A stretch of 64,000 nt of DNA from Sinorhizobium fredii NGR234. Lineage in GTDB: Bacteria; Pseudomonadota; Alphaproteobacteria; Rhizobiales; Rhizobiaceae. Below, one piece after another: positions 27,894-36,298 of this stretch. The stretch lies in assembly GCF_000018545.1 (NCBI RefSeq), contig NC_012587.1, forward strand, positions 186,001 through 250,000, in the 5' to 3' direction. Under the pieces are notes generated by a model. It had not been told where the DNA came from. It did not search any database and saw only the letters and a program-made list of their open reading frames with translations. Position 1 is the first letter of the stretch. Each line of letters begins with the position of its first letter. The translations under genes were made by a program, and so were the position numbers.

Positions 27894-27993
27894 GTCATCC
27901 TCGGGCTTGACCCGAGGATCCAATCGCAGACCAACCGACATGCTGCTCGGGGATCGCTTGTGTCTGGATCCTCGGGTCAAGCCCGAGGATGAC
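27894..27993. repeat. 29-bp perfect inverted repeat in a 458-bp gene-free gap
   Basis: Positions 27894-27922 and 27965-27993 are exact reverse complements with a 42-nt spacer. The arms also contain an internal TCCTCGGG...CCCGAGGA palindrome. The gap from 27733 to 28190 holds no gene I can support; open frames on both strands owe their length to this palindrome. The repeat type (GTCATCCTCGGGCTTGACCC) is widespread between genes in alphaproteobacteria. It lies downstream of the cyd operon and upstream of chorismate mutase. Confidence 0.85.
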
Positions 27994-28190
27994 AAGAAAT
28001 GGAGTGGCGTGCCATGGAAAGTCCTTTGGCGCGCCGGCTTCTCGCGAATTTGGATGTGGTCGCATCCCAGCGACTTGGTCACCTCGGCAGGCGATCGCGG
28101 GGGGAGTAGGGTGCGGTCCTGTCTCCGTTCGGCGATTGCCTGCCGATGTGTAGGAAGACGGTATTGCAGCAAGCTTGAGCGGGGCTTTCC

Positions 28191-28304
28191 CTAACCGCCG
28201 AGAACAAGCTTGATCGCGAGGCCGACCACACTCACGGCCGCGACGCCGGCCAGCCAAAGGCCGACGAACCAGAGAAGCCTGCGCCCGAGCCTGTGTTCGC
28301 CCAT
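28191..28304 (-). CDS. DUF2474 small subunit of cytochrome bd-type oxidase
   Basis: A 37-residue single-pass membrane protein: a basic N terminus (MGEHRLGRR), then LLWFVGLWLAGVAAVSVVGLAIKLVL. It matches the DUF2474 family found after cyanide-insensitive bd-type oxidase genes and is the counterpart of CydX. Its ATG overlaps the cydB stop by one base (TGATG), so it is translationally coupled. A role in stabilising the haem subunit is inferred from CydX. Confidence 0.82.
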   Translation of the reverse strand: MGEHRLGRRLLWFVGLWLAGVAAVSVVGLAIKLVLGG

Positions 28305-29308
28305 CAATGATAGCCCTCTTCCGGATCGACCTTGCCGCGGAAGACCCAGTAGGCATAGGCGGTATAGGCGAGGATGATCGGCACCAGCACGAGTGCGCCG
28401 ACGAGCAGGAAAGCGAGGCTCTCGTTCGGCGCTGCGGCGTCCCAGATGGTGAGCGACGGCGGCACCATATAGGGGTAGAAACTGATGCCGATACCGATGT
28501 AACCGAGCACGAAGAGACCGAGGGCGGCGAGGAAGGGCTGCGCATCGCGGCGCTCCTGGATGCCCTTGAGCAGCAGGTACAGGCAGCCGAGAACGAGCAG
28601 CGGCACGATGACGCTGAAGATCGCCGTCGGCCAGCCGAACCAGCGCTGGAGGTAGACCCGCTCGAGAAACGGCGTCCAGAGACTGACGATGCCCATCGCC
28701 GCGATGGTCCCGAAAGCGCATTTGAGGGCGATCGAGCGGGCACGCTCGGCGAGATCGCCACGCGTCTTCATGATCAGCCAGGTCGCGCCGAGCAGGGCGT
28801 AGCCGACGACGATCGCCACGCCGGTAACGATGGAGAAGGGCGTCAGCCAGTCCCACCAGCCGCCGGCATAGGCCCGGTCTTCAATCGGGATTCCCTGGAC
28901 GAGGGCGCCGAGCGCCAGCCCCTGAGCGAAGGCTGCGAGCGTCGATCCGCCGGCAAAGGCCCAGTTCCACAGATATTCGGCGCGCTTCGTCCGCCAGCGA
29001 TATTCGAACGCGACACCCCGGAAGATCAGGCCGATCAGCATGGCGATGATCGGCGCGTAAAGCGCCGGCATGATTGTCGCATAGGCGAGCGGGAAGACGG
29101 CCATCAGACCGCCGCCGCCGAGCACCAGCCAGGTCTCGTTGCCGTCCCAGACCGGCGCCACGGAATTCATCATCACGTCGCGATCGTGCTTCTCGGGGAA
29201 AAGCGGAAAGAGGATGCCGACGCCGAGATCGAAGCCGTCGAGCACGACATAGGCGAGCACCGCGAAGGCGATAAGGGCGGCCCAGATGAACGGCAGGTCA
29301 AGAGCCAT
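28304..29308 (-). CDS. cydB: Cytochrome bd-type (cyanide-insensitive) ubiquinol oxidase subunit II
   Basis: A 334-residue protein with about eight or nine helices, from ATG 29308 (MALDLPFIWAALIAFAVLAY), which is preceded by GGAGG with 5-nt spacing; an ATG four codons earlier overlaps that site. The N-terminal DGFDLGVGILFPL and later MNSVAPVWDGNETWLVLGG are hallmark CydB motifs. The start lies 11 bp inside the end of cydA. Subunit II forms the quinol oxidase with CydA. CioB would be an equally valid name, given the DUF2474 partner. Confidence 0.95.
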   Translation of the reverse strand: MALDLPFIWAALIAFAVLAYVVLDGFDLGVGILFPLFPEKHDRDVMMNSVAPVWDGNETWLVLGGGGLMAVFPLAYATIMPALYAPIIAMLIGLIFRGVAFEYRWRTKRAEYLWNWAFAGGSTLAAFAQGLALGALVQGIPIEDRAYAGGWWDWLTPFSIVTGVAIVVGYALLGATWLIMKTRGDLAERARSIALKCAFGTIAAMGIVSLWTPFLERVYLQRWFGWPTAIFSVIVPLLVLGCLYLLLKGIQERRDAQPFLAALGLFVLGYIGIGISFYPYMVPPSLTIWDAAAPNESLAFLLVGALVLVPIILAYTAYAYWVFRGKVDPEEGYH

Positions 29309-30713
29309 GATGGCCTCCATGCGGTTTCGCCGTCGCCGGGCCAGGGGTAACGCCGGCGGTGCGCAAAGGCCCCTCGTCGAGTTCCGGCATGGTATCGCGC
29401 GGTAGGCGAGCCATCAGCCGCAGGATGTAGAAGGTGCCGGCGCCAAAGACGAGGAAGTAGACGACGATGAAAGCGACAAGCGATGCGCCGATGGCCGGAG
29501 CCTCGATCGGCGCGATCGAGTTGGCCGTCAACAGATGACCGTAGACAGTGTAAGGCTGGCGGCCGACTTCCGTGGTTATCCATCCCGCGAGAACCGCGAC
29601 GAAGCCGGCAGGCCCCATCAGCACGGCGGCGCGGTGGAGCCAGATGTCGCCGTCGAGCGTGCCGCGGTACCGACACCAGAGCGACCACAGCCCGATGCCG
29701 AGCATGGCCAAGCCCATGCCGACCATCACGCGGAACGACCAGAAGACCACGGCGACCGGCGGATGCAATTCGTCGGGAATCGTGTCCAGTCCGGCGAGCG
29801 GCGCATCGAGATCGTGTTTCAGGATGAGGCTCCCGAGCTTTGGCACCTCGATCGCGTAGTCGATGCGCTTTTCGGCGGAATTCGGAATGCCGAAGAGCAC
29901 CAGCGGGGCTCCGTCGGGATGGCTGTGATAGTGACCCTCCATCGCCATCACCTTGGCGGGCTGGTGCTCGAGCGTGTTGAGCCCGTGCTGGTCGCCGGCG
30001 AAGATCTGGATCGGCGCGACGATCGCCGCCATCCACATCGCCATCGAGAACATCGTGCGGGCACGCCGCGGCGCCGTGTTGTGCAGGAGATGCCAGGCGC
30101 CGCAGGCGCCGACCACCAACGCCGTCGTCAGATAGGCGGCAAGCACCATATGCACCAGGCGGTACGGGAACGAGGGATTGAAGATGATCGCCCACCAGTC
30201 GACCGGAATGAATTGGCCGGCTTCGTTCGTCGCAAAACCCGCCGGGGTCTGCATCCAGGAGTTCGCGGACAAGATCCAGGTGGCCGAGATCAGCGTGCCG
30301 ATGGCGACCATGACGGTTGCCAGAAAATGCAGTCTCGGACCGACACGGTTCAGGCCGAAGAGCATGATGCCGAGGAAGCCCGCCTCGAGGAAGAAAGCGG
30401 TCAGCACCTCATAGCCCATCAGCGGCCCGATGATCGGGCCGGCCTTGTCGGAAAACACGCTCCAATTGGTGCCGAACTGATAGGACATGACGATGCCGGA
30501 AACGACGCCCATGCCGAAGGCCACCGCGAAAATCGTCTTCCAGAAGTTGAAAAGTTCCAGATAGACCGCGTCCTTCTTCCACAGCCACAGGGCTTCGAGG
30601 ACGGCGAGGTAGCTGGCGAGCCCGATGGAAAAGGCCGGAAAGATGATGTGAAACGACACCGTGAAGGCGAACTGGATGCGCGCAAGCAGTGTCGCGTCAA
30701 AGGCTTCAAACAC
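29298..30713 (-). CDS. cydA: Cytochrome bd-type (cyanide-insensitive) ubiquinol oxidase subunit I
   Basis: A 471-residue haem subunit beginning with GTG at 30713, preceded by GAGGA. His22 (FAFTVSFHIIFP) corresponds to the conserved N-terminal haem ligand; the YRLVHMVLAAYL histidine and GDQHGLNTLEHQPAKVMAMEG quinol-binding motif are present. The Q-loop is short, typical of the CIO/CioA subfamily. The enzyme reduces oxygen to water without proton pumping and is useful at low oxygen or in the presence of cyanide or sulfide. The promoter should lie in 30714-30905; I find no clear FNR box there. Confidence 0.95.
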   Translation of the reverse strand: MFEAFDATLLARIQFAFTVSFHIIFPAFSIGLASYLAVLEALWLWKKDAVYLELFNFWKTIFAVAFGMGVVSGIVMSYQFGTNWSVFSDKAGPIIGPLMGYEVLTAFFLEAGFLGIMLFGLNRVGPRLHFLATVMVAIGTLISATWILSANSWMQTPAGFATNEAGQFIPVDWWAIIFNPSFPYRLVHMVLAAYLTTALVVGACGAWHLLHNTAPRRARTMFSMAMWMAAIVAPIQIFAGDQHGLNTLEHQPAKVMAMEGHYHSHPDGAPLVLFGIPNSAEKRIDYAIEVPKLGSLILKHDLDAPLAGLDTIPDELHPPVAVVFWSFRVMVGMGLAMLGIGLWSLWCRYRGTLDGDIWLHRAAVLMGPAGFVAVLAGWITTEVGRQPYTVYGHLLTANSIAPIEAPAIGASLVAFIVVYFLVFGAGTFYILRLMARLPRDTMPELDEGPLRTAGVTPGPATAKPHGGHHGS

Positions 30714-30905
30714 GGCGCGATCCTCTCAGCAGCGCAGAGCAAAAGCCCGGCCTGATTTCTGTTGCGCTCGTCGAGCTGTTTCGGCTCAACTTCATCGTGT
30801 GATGGAATTTGATGCAGAATTGCCAAAGGTCAATGACAGGGTGGCCGCCACGTTGTCACACTGCGGCAATGTTTCGCCTGCGGCATTTGGACCGGACGGC
30901 GGGCG

Positions 30906-32075
30906 TTATGCTCGCGCCAGATAGGCCTCGGCGAGCTCCGTCCAGAAGGCGGCGCCGATCGGCAGCAGATCGTCGTTGAAGTTGTAGCCGGGGTGGTGGA
31001 GCGGTTTCTCCTCGCCGGTCACCCGCGATCCCAGGAAGAAATAGGTGCCGGGCCTTTCCTTGAGCATATAGGCGAAATCCTCGCTGCCCATATATGGGCG
31101 GGCGAGATCGACGACCTTGTCCGCGCCGGCAAAGCGGACCGCGAGATCGCGCACGAAATCCGTCTCCGACTTGTGATTGATCGTCGCATCGTAGCTTCGC
31201 TGGTAATCGACCGTCGCTCGCATGCCGAAGCTCGCCGCCTGGGCCTCGGCGATCATCCGGATGCGGCGCTCGAGTGCGTCGCGGACGGCCGGATCGAAGG
31301 AGCGGATGCCGACGACGATCTCGGCCCGCTCCGGAATGATGTTGCTCGCCGAACCGGCGTGGAAGGCGCCGACGGTGACGACGGTGGGATCCATCGGATG
31401 GATGTTGCGCGACACGATCGTCTGCAGCGCCATGACGATGCTGGCGCCGCAGACGATCGGGTCGGCGGTCTCCTGCGGTTCGGCGCCGTGGCCGCCGCGG
31501 CCGTGCACGGTGATCCGCGCCTCGTCGACGGCGGCCCCGATCGGACCTTCGCGCAAGGCAAACTGGCCGAAGGGCAGGTTCGGCTCGTTGTGGAGCGCGA
31601 AGACGGCGTCGCAGGGGAATTTGTCGAACAGGCCTTCATCGATCATGATCTTCGCGCCCCCGAAATTCTCCTCGGCCGGCTGGAAGATGAGGTGGATGGT
31701 GCCGTCGAAATTCCGTCGCTCGGCAAGCGCGCGGGCGGCACCGAGCAGCATTGCGGTGTGGCCATCGTGCCCACACGCATGCATGAGGCCGGGCGTCTTG
31801 CTGGCGTAGTCGAGGCCGGTTTCCTCGAGGATCGGCAAGGCGTCGATGTCGGCGCGGATGCCGATCGAGCGCGGGCCGGCGCCGACCTTGAGGGTGCCGA
31901 CGACGCCGGTTTTCGCCAGACCCGTCGTCACCGTGTAGCCAAGCGCTTCGAGATGGCCTGCGATGAAGGCGGATGTGCGGCGTTCCTCCAACCCCAATTC
32001 GGGATGGGCGTGCAGGTCGCGGCGGATGGCGACGAGTTCAGGCAAGGCATTGCTGATGGCGGCAGAGAGTTTCAT
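30906..32075 (-). CDS. M20 family amidohydrolase (hippurate hydrolase/N-acyl amino acid hydrolase-like)
   Basis: A 389-residue zinc amidohydrolase from ATG 32075 (MKLSAAISNALPELVAIRRD). DLHAHPELGLEE, the metal site GLMHACGHDGHTAMLLGAA, PAEENFGGAKIMIDEG and the C-terminal PYMGSEDFAYML are characteristic of the M20D/hippuricase group. It starts 1 bp after the permease stop and ends an operon with a basic amino-acid ABC transporter. It could free an amino acid from an acylated substrate imported by that transporter. The exact substrate is not known. Confidence 0.9.
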   Translation of the reverse strand: MKLSAAISNALPELVAIRRDLHAHPELGLEERRTSAFIAGHLEALGYTVTTGLAKTGVVGTLKVGAGPRSIGIRADIDALPILEETGLDYASKTPGLMHACGHDGHTAMLLGAARALAERRNFDGTIHLIFQPAEENFGGAKIMIDEGLFDKFPCDAVFALHNEPNLPFGQFALREGPIGAAVDEARITVHGRGGHGAEPQETADPIVCGASIVMALQTIVSRNIHPMDPTVVTVGAFHAGSASNIIPERAEIVVGIRSFDPAVRDALERRIRMIAEAQAASFGMRATVDYQRSYDATINHKSETDFVRDLAVRFAGADKVVDLARPYMGSEDFAYMLKERPGTYFFLGSRVTGEEKPLHHPGYNFNDDLLPIGAAFWTELAEAYLARA

Positions 32076-32076
32076 G

Positions 32077-32901
32077 TCAGGCACCACGGGTGGGAATGCG
32101 ATTTTCGAAATAACGGAAGGCGACGACCAGAATGCCGGTCAGGCACAGATAGATGAGCGCAAGCAAGAGCAGCGGCTCGTAGGTGAGAAAGGTTTCCTGC
32201 CGCACCTTGGAGATCACCGCATAGACGTCGACCACGGTGATGGTTGCCACGAGCGGTGTCGATTTGAGTTGCAGCACGGTCTCGCCGTTGAGCGTCGGCA
32301 GCGCCCGGTGGACGGCGCGGGGCAGCCAGATGCGCCGGAACGTCGTCCAGCGTCCCATGCCGTAGGCGCGCGCAGCCTCCAGTTCGCCTTGCGGCACGCC
32401 GGCAAAGGCGCCGCGCATCACTTCCCCCTCGTAAGCCGCGAAGGAGAGCGTCAGCGCCGCCACTCCATAGGGCCATGCTTCGCGCAGGTAAGGCCAGAGG
32501 AGGGAATGGCGGATCGCAGGGAATTGCGGAAAGAGCGAGCCGAGCCCGTAATAGAGCAGCCAGAGCTGCAAGAGCAGCGGCGTGCCGCGGATGACGGTGC
32601 AGAACAGTCGGGCCGGGGCCTTGAGGAACCAGGGGCCGGTGACCTGGACGAGCCCGAGCGGAACGGCAAGCAGGAAGCCGAGGATCGCCGTGCTGAACAG
32701 CATCGCCAGGCTGACGAGGATCCCGGAGCCGAGCCTCGGCAGGTAGCGCGGCAGCCAATCCCAGCGCATGAAGACGGCGATGGCGACGATGAGGCCCGCG
32801 AAGACCAGCATCAGGACGATGCGATGCGGTTTGAGGAAGGCCTCCGCCTTGGGAAGGTCCTCGGGGACGAGCGCGAGCGCGTGGGTCGTTTCGTCGGTCA
32901 T
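32077..32901 (-). CDS. Polar/basic amino acid ABC transporter permease (HisM-like)
   Basis: A 274-residue inner-membrane protein of the His/Glu/Gln permease family. The N-terminal 60 residues form an extra cytosolic tail and first helix; the core carries GTPLLLQLWLLYYG and the ATPase-contact EAA loop (GEVMRGAFAGVPQGELEAARAYGMG, about residues 154-178). It overlaps the upstream permease gene by 4 bp. With that permease it forms the heterodimeric channel of the importer. Confidence 0.92.
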   Translation of the reverse strand: MTDETTHALALVPEDLPKAEAFLKPHRIVLMLVFAGLIVAIAVFMRWDWLPRYLPRLGSGILVSLAMLFSTAILGFLLAVPLGLVQVTGPWFLKAPARLFCTVIRGTPLLLQLWLLYYGLGSLFPQFPAIRHSLLWPYLREAWPYGVAALTLSFAAYEGEVMRGAFAGVPQGELEAARAYGMGRWTTFRRIWLPRAVHRALPTLNGETVLQLKSTPLVATITVVDVYAVISKVRQETFLTYEPLLLLALIYLCLTGILVVAFRYFENRIPTRGA

Positions 32902-33623
32902 CGCCGCTCCGCGAAGCCGCGCCGGGCGTGCCGCTCGATGACGCCGATGAAGAGGTTCGAGACGAGCGTCAGGACGAGATAGAGCGCGCCGGCGGCGCAG
33001 AAGAAGAGGAAGTACGCCTTAGTGGTACCGGCCGCCTGGCGCGTGACGAGCGTCAATTCGCTGAAGCCGACGACGGCAAGCAGCGCCGTGTCCTTGGTGG
33101 CGATCAGCCACAGATTGGCAAGGCCCGGAATAGCATAGGGCAGCATGGCGGGCAGGGTGATGCGCCTGAGAACCTTGGTCGGCGACATCCCATAGGCCCG
33201 CGCCGCCTCGATCTGCCCGGCCGGCACCGCCTTGATCGCACCGCGCAGTACCTCGGTCGAATAGGCGCCCTGCACGACGCCGATGACGAAGATGCCGGCC
33301 ATCAGGCCGCTGATATCGACGGTCCCGATCCCCATGGCGCCGAGAAACTGGTTCAGGAGGTCGGTGCCGGCATAGTAGAGAAGCAGGATGAGGACGAGTT
33401 CGGGAACGGCGCGGACGATGGTCGTATAGCACTCGAGCAGGTCGCGCAGCACCGGTCCGCCGTAGAGCTTGCCGAAGGCGCCGCCGACGCCGAGCAGCAA
33501 TCCGAGCGCATAGCCGCCGATAGCGATCTCGATCGAATGCAGGAAGCCCTGCAACAGAACGCCGCCCCAGCCGGGCGCCGCGAGCGCCAGCAGGCTCCAG
33601 TTGATGAGGGAATCCGCAGCCAT
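32898..33623 (-). CDS. Polar/basic amino acid ABC transporter permease (HisQ-like)
   Basis: A 241-residue permease from ATG 33623 (MAADSLINWSLLALAAPGWG); a GTG two codons upstream is possible. It has the family motif ECYTTIVRAVPELVLILLLYYAG and an EAA loop with EVLRGAIKAVPAGQIEAARAYG. It is the first permease of the pair. A RIME1 element (33661-33765) separates it from the substrate-binding protein gene. Confidence 0.92.
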   Translation of the reverse strand: MAADSLINWSLLALAAPGWGGVLLQGFLHSIEIAIGGYALGLLLGVGGAFGKLYGGPVLRDLLECYTTIVRAVPELVLILLLYYAGTDLLNQFLGAMGIGTVDISGLMAGIFVIGVVQGAYSTEVLRGAIKAVPAGQIEAARAYGMSPTKVLRRITLPAMLPYAIPGLANLWLIATKDTALLAVVGFSELTLVTRQAAGTTKAYFLFFCAAGALYLVLTLVSNLFIGVIERHARRGFAERR

Positions 33624-33660
33624 GGCCACCTCATGCTCCGAAAATCAAAGGCCGGCAATC

Positions 33661-33765
33661 CTACAGCGCCGTGCGTCTTTTCAGACGCACAAAGGTCGCT
33701 GTAGCACTTTGAATCGCTGCATGTTTTTGTCCTTAAATCGGACTCCGATTGAAGGAAACATGCAG
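33661..33765. repeat. RIME1-type element, copy 2, inside an ABC-transporter operon
   Basis: A 105-bp element with the same two-palindrome design as 24926-25024: CTACAGCG ... CGCTGTAG (33661-33704), then CTGCATGT ... ACATGCAG (33717-33765). It lies between the binding-protein gene (stop at 33788) and the first permease (start 33623). Such hairpins between a periplasmic binding-protein gene and its permeases can stabilise or attenuate the mRNA. Confidence 0.88.
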
Positions 33766-33787
33766 TGGGACCGCCGGCCTTCCGCGG

Positions 33788-34567
33788 TCAGCCGCCGTAA
33801 ATGTCGAAGTCGAAGTACTTCTTCGAGAAGGTGTCGTAGGTGCCGTTGTCGCGGATCGCCTTGATCGCCGCGTTGATCTTGTCCTTGAGTTCGGTCTCGC
33901 CCTTGCGCAGTCCGACGCCGACGCCTGGTCCGAGGACGTCGACGTCCTGGGCGACTTCGCCCTTGTAGTCGCAGCATTCCTTGCCTTGATCGCTCTTCAG
34001 GAAGGCTTCGAGAGCGATCGCATCGGCCTGCACGGCATCGACGCGGCCGGCCGCAAGATCCTGGTTCGCTTCGTCCTGCGTCTGGTATTCCTTGACCTCG
34101 ACGCCGGCCGGGGCGAAATGCTTCGTCGCATAGGCCTGGTGCACGGTCGAGACCTGCACGCCGAGCGTCTTGCCGGCGAGGCCTTCCGGCGTCGGCTTGA
34201 TGTCCTCGCCCTTGGTGCCCATGATGCCGGTCGGCGTGTTGTAGTACTTGTCGGAGAAGTCGATGGTCTTCAGGCGCTCCGCGGTGATCGACATCGAGCC
34301 GACGATCATGTCGATCTTCTTGGCGGTCAGCGCCGGAATGATGCCGTCCCAGGCGACCGGCGTGATCACGCAGTCAAGCTTGGCCTCGGCGCACATCGCT
34401 TTCATGAACTCGACTTCCCAGCCTTCCCAATTGCCGTTCGCGTCCGGCGAGGTGAAGGGCGGGTAGGGTTCGGCGGCAATGCCGACCTTGATCTGTTCGG
34501 CCGAGGCGGCGGCGCCGGTGAGAGACAGGGCGGCGGCGAGCGCCAGGAGCTTCAATGTCTTCTTCAT
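33788..34567 (-). CDS. Basic/polar amino acid ABC transporter substrate-binding protein
   Basis: A 259-residue periplasmic protein with signal peptide MKKTLKLLALAAALSLTGAAASA. The mature part has the family 3 solute-binding fold: VGIAAEPYPPFTSPDANGNWEGWEVEFM, IDMIVGSMSITAERLKTIDFS, and RKGETELKDKINAAIKAIRDNG. The ITAER and DFS motifs suggest lysine/arginine/ornithine-type ligands. It is encoded between the ATPase and permease genes. Arginine as ligand is inferred from the divergent AruH/AruI genes. Confidence 0.93.
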   Translation of the reverse strand: MKKTLKLLALAAALSLTGAAASAEQIKVGIAAEPYPPFTSPDANGNWEGWEVEFMKAMCAEAKLDCVITPVAWDGIIPALTAKKIDMIVGSMSITAERLKTIDFSDKYYNTPTGIMGTKGEDIKPTPEGLAGKTLGVQVSTVHQAYATKHFAPAGVEVKEYQTQDEANQDLAAGRVDAVQADAIALEAFLKSDQGKECCDYKGEVAQDVDVLGPGVGVGLRKGETELKDKINAAIKAIRDNGTYDTFSKKYFDFDIYGG

Positions 34568-34603
34568 GCTGTTCCCTTTTTTGGTTGTTGAGCACTGCGG
34601 AAT

Positions 34604-35377
34604 TCAATGAATCGAACTGATGAACTTCTTCAGCCTTTCGGATTTCGGCGCGCCGAAGATGGCCTCGGGCGGTCCCTGTTCCTCGATGAGGCCGTTGTGC
34701 AGGAAGACGATGTGGCTGGCGACGTCGCGGGCGAACTTCATCTCGTGGGTGACGAGGATCATCGTCCGTTTCTCGCGCGCCAGGTCGCCGATCACCGAGA
34801 GAACTTCGCCGACGAGCTCCGGATCAAGCGCCGAGGTCGGTTCGTCGAAGAGCATGACAAGCGGCTGGATCGCCAGAGCCCGGGCGATCGCGGCGCGCTG
34901 CTGCTGGCCGCCGGAGAGGAAGGCCGGATAGGCGTCACGCTTCTCAAAGAGTCCGACGCGGCGCAGCAGCTTTTCCGCCGTTTCCACCGCCTCGGCCCTG
35001 GATTTGCCGAGTACGTGGACCGGAGCCTCGATGACGTTTTCGAGGATGGTCATGTGCTGCCAGAGATTGAAGCTCTGGAACACCATGCCGAGCTGGGTGC
35101 GGATGCGCTGGACCTGCTTGCGGTCGGCAGGCATCAACCCGCCGTGGCCGTCCGGCTTCATACGGATTTCTTCGCCGTGGACAGAGACCCGGCCGGCCGA
35201 GGGCAATTCCAGCATGTTGATGCAGCGCAGGAAGGTCGATTTCCCCGAGCCGCTGCCGCCGATGATGGCGATGACGTCGCCCTGCCGGGCGTTCAGCGAT
35301 ACACCCTTCAGCACTTCCAATGGCCCGAAACGCTTGTGGAGGTCAGTGACCGCAATTGCCTGGGCCGCGTCCGTCAT
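34604..35377 (-). CDS. Amino acid ABC transporter ATP-binding protein (HisP/GlnQ-like)
   Basis: A 257-residue ATPase from ATG 35377 (MTDAAQAIAVTDLHKRFG); a GTG two codons earlier is possible. Walker A GGSGSGKST, Q-loop GMVFQSFNLWQHMT, signature LSGGQQQRAAIARAL, Walker B VMLFDEPTSALDPE and switch histidine VTHEM are complete. It is the first gene of the five-gene minus-strand transporter/hydrolase operon and is divergent from the TetR regulator gene. Confidence 0.94.
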   Translation of the reverse strand: MTDAAQAIAVTDLHKRFGPLEVLKGVSLNARQGDVIAIIGGSGSGKSTFLRCINMLELPSAGRVSVHGEEIRMKPDGHGGLMPADRKQVQRIRTQLGMVFQSFNLWQHMTILENVIEAPVHVLGKSRAEAVETAEKLLRRVGLFEKRDAYPAFLSGGQQQRAAIARALAIQPLVMLFDEPTSALDPELVGEVLSVIGDLAREKRTMILVTHEMKFARDVASHIVFLHNGLIEEQGPPEAIFGAPKSERLKKFISSIH

Positions 35378-35491
35378 CGACACGCGGCTCCCTTGGCTCG
35401 CAGAGCTTTTGCAGGCATGAAAACAGTTCCCCTGGTCGTTCTTTCGTGCAGCATCTTCGGCTTGTCACGCTGTTTCATGGGGGGCATCGTT

Positions 35492-35536
35492 GCACTTGTG
35501 CCGCTATTATTCAAGTGTATAATAACTGTGCCGCTG
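35492..35536. promoter_or_regulatory. Repeat-rich operator candidate in divergent promoter region
   Basis: In the 272-bp gap between the ABC ATPase gene and the TetR gene, TGTGCCGCT occurs twice exactly 30 bp apart (35497 and 35527). Between them CACTTG/CAAGTG (35493-35516) and TTATT/AATAA (35507-35525) form inverted repeats. This AT-rich patch in a GC-rich chromosome is the likeliest binding site for the adjacent TetR-family protein. This is pattern-based only. Confidence 0.35.
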
Positions 35537-35649
35537 ATTTTTTGCGGACCTCGCCCAAATGCCGTCCCTACAGTGGAGCACGTCATGAGCCCGACCGGTT
35601 CACCGACAATCACGATCTACCGGAACGGCTCTTGTTTCCGGTGGCGGCC

Positions 35650-36264
35650 ATGAACCGCCGTAGCTTCCACCGTGCTCCGGAAGGCGAGCGCCGCCAGGAA
35701 CTGATCGAAGCGACGCTTGATTGCATATCGGAATTCGGCCTGAAGGGCGCGACGGTCCGGCAGATCGCCGTTCGTGCCGGCGTCACCGCCGGGCTCGTTC
35801 GCCACTATTTCGATTCGAAGGACCAGATGGTGGCGGAAGCCTATCGCGCCGTCATCGCCTCGCTGACCGAAAAGGCGAAGAATGTCGAGGGCGATCCGAC
35901 AACGCGCCTCAAGGACTTCATTGCCATCAACCTGACCGAACCCGTGGCCGACAGCCGAAGCGTCTCGCTCTGGGCCGCCTTCATCAGCCAGGTGCGGGTC
36001 GATCCGGTGCTCGCCGAAATCCACCGCGACGGCTATCTCGCCTTTCGCAACGCCCTGCAGGACCTGCTGAGCGATTTCCTGGCGGCGAAGGGCAGGCCGG
36101 CCGGTCCGGAGGAATGCCGTCGCTATGCGATTGCGATCAACGGCCTTGTCGACGGGCTTTGGGTGGAAGGCTGCCTTGCCGGTGATCTTTTCCGTGATGG
36201 CGAACTGGTGAGCATTGCCATGGCGTCCGTCGAGGCGCTGCTCGGCCTGCCGATGGAAGAATAG
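35650..36264 (+). CDS. TetR/AcrR family (BetI-like) transcriptional regulator
   Basis: A 204-residue protein from ATG 35650 (MNRRSFHRAPEGERRQELIE). The N-terminal helix-turn-helix (GLKGATVRQIAVRAGVTAG, then LVRHYFDSKDQM) is BetI-like, and the C-terminal ligand domain has SLWAAFISQVRVDP. It is 34 bp upstream of the AruH-like gene and divergent from the transporter operon, so it probably represses both in the absence of an arginine-derived effector. It is not betI proper, since no choline genes are present. Confidence 0.9.
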   Translation: MNRRSFHRAPEGERRQELIEATLDCISEFGLKGATVRQIAVRAGVTAGLVRHYFDSKDQMVAEAYRAVIASLTEKAKNVEGDPTTRLKDFIAINLTEPVADSRSVSLWAAFISQVRVDPVLAEIHRDGYLAFRNALQDLLSDFLAAKGRPAGPEECRRYAIAINGLVDGLWVEGCLAGDLFRDGELVSIAMASVEALLGLPMEE

Positions 36265-36298
36265 GCGAAAAGAACAATAAGAGACGGGAGAAAACACC

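Noticed and set aside
10726..28000. CRISPR array or transposon ends from the many palindromes
   Set aside because: The repeats are single inverted pairs without regular spacers, and no cas, transposase or target-site duplication is visible.
27768..28194. Open frames on both strands in the chorismate mutase to cyd gap
   Set aside because: Their length comes from the 29-bp palindrome; no good start signals or domains.
30714..30905. An FNR/FixK box upstream of cydA
   Set aside because: I looked for TTGAT-N4-ATCAA on both strands; only half sites are present.
35650..36264. Naming the TetR regulator betI
   Set aside because: The HTH is BetI-like, but no choline/betaine genes (betA, betB, betC) are linked; the neighbours are arginine-type genes.
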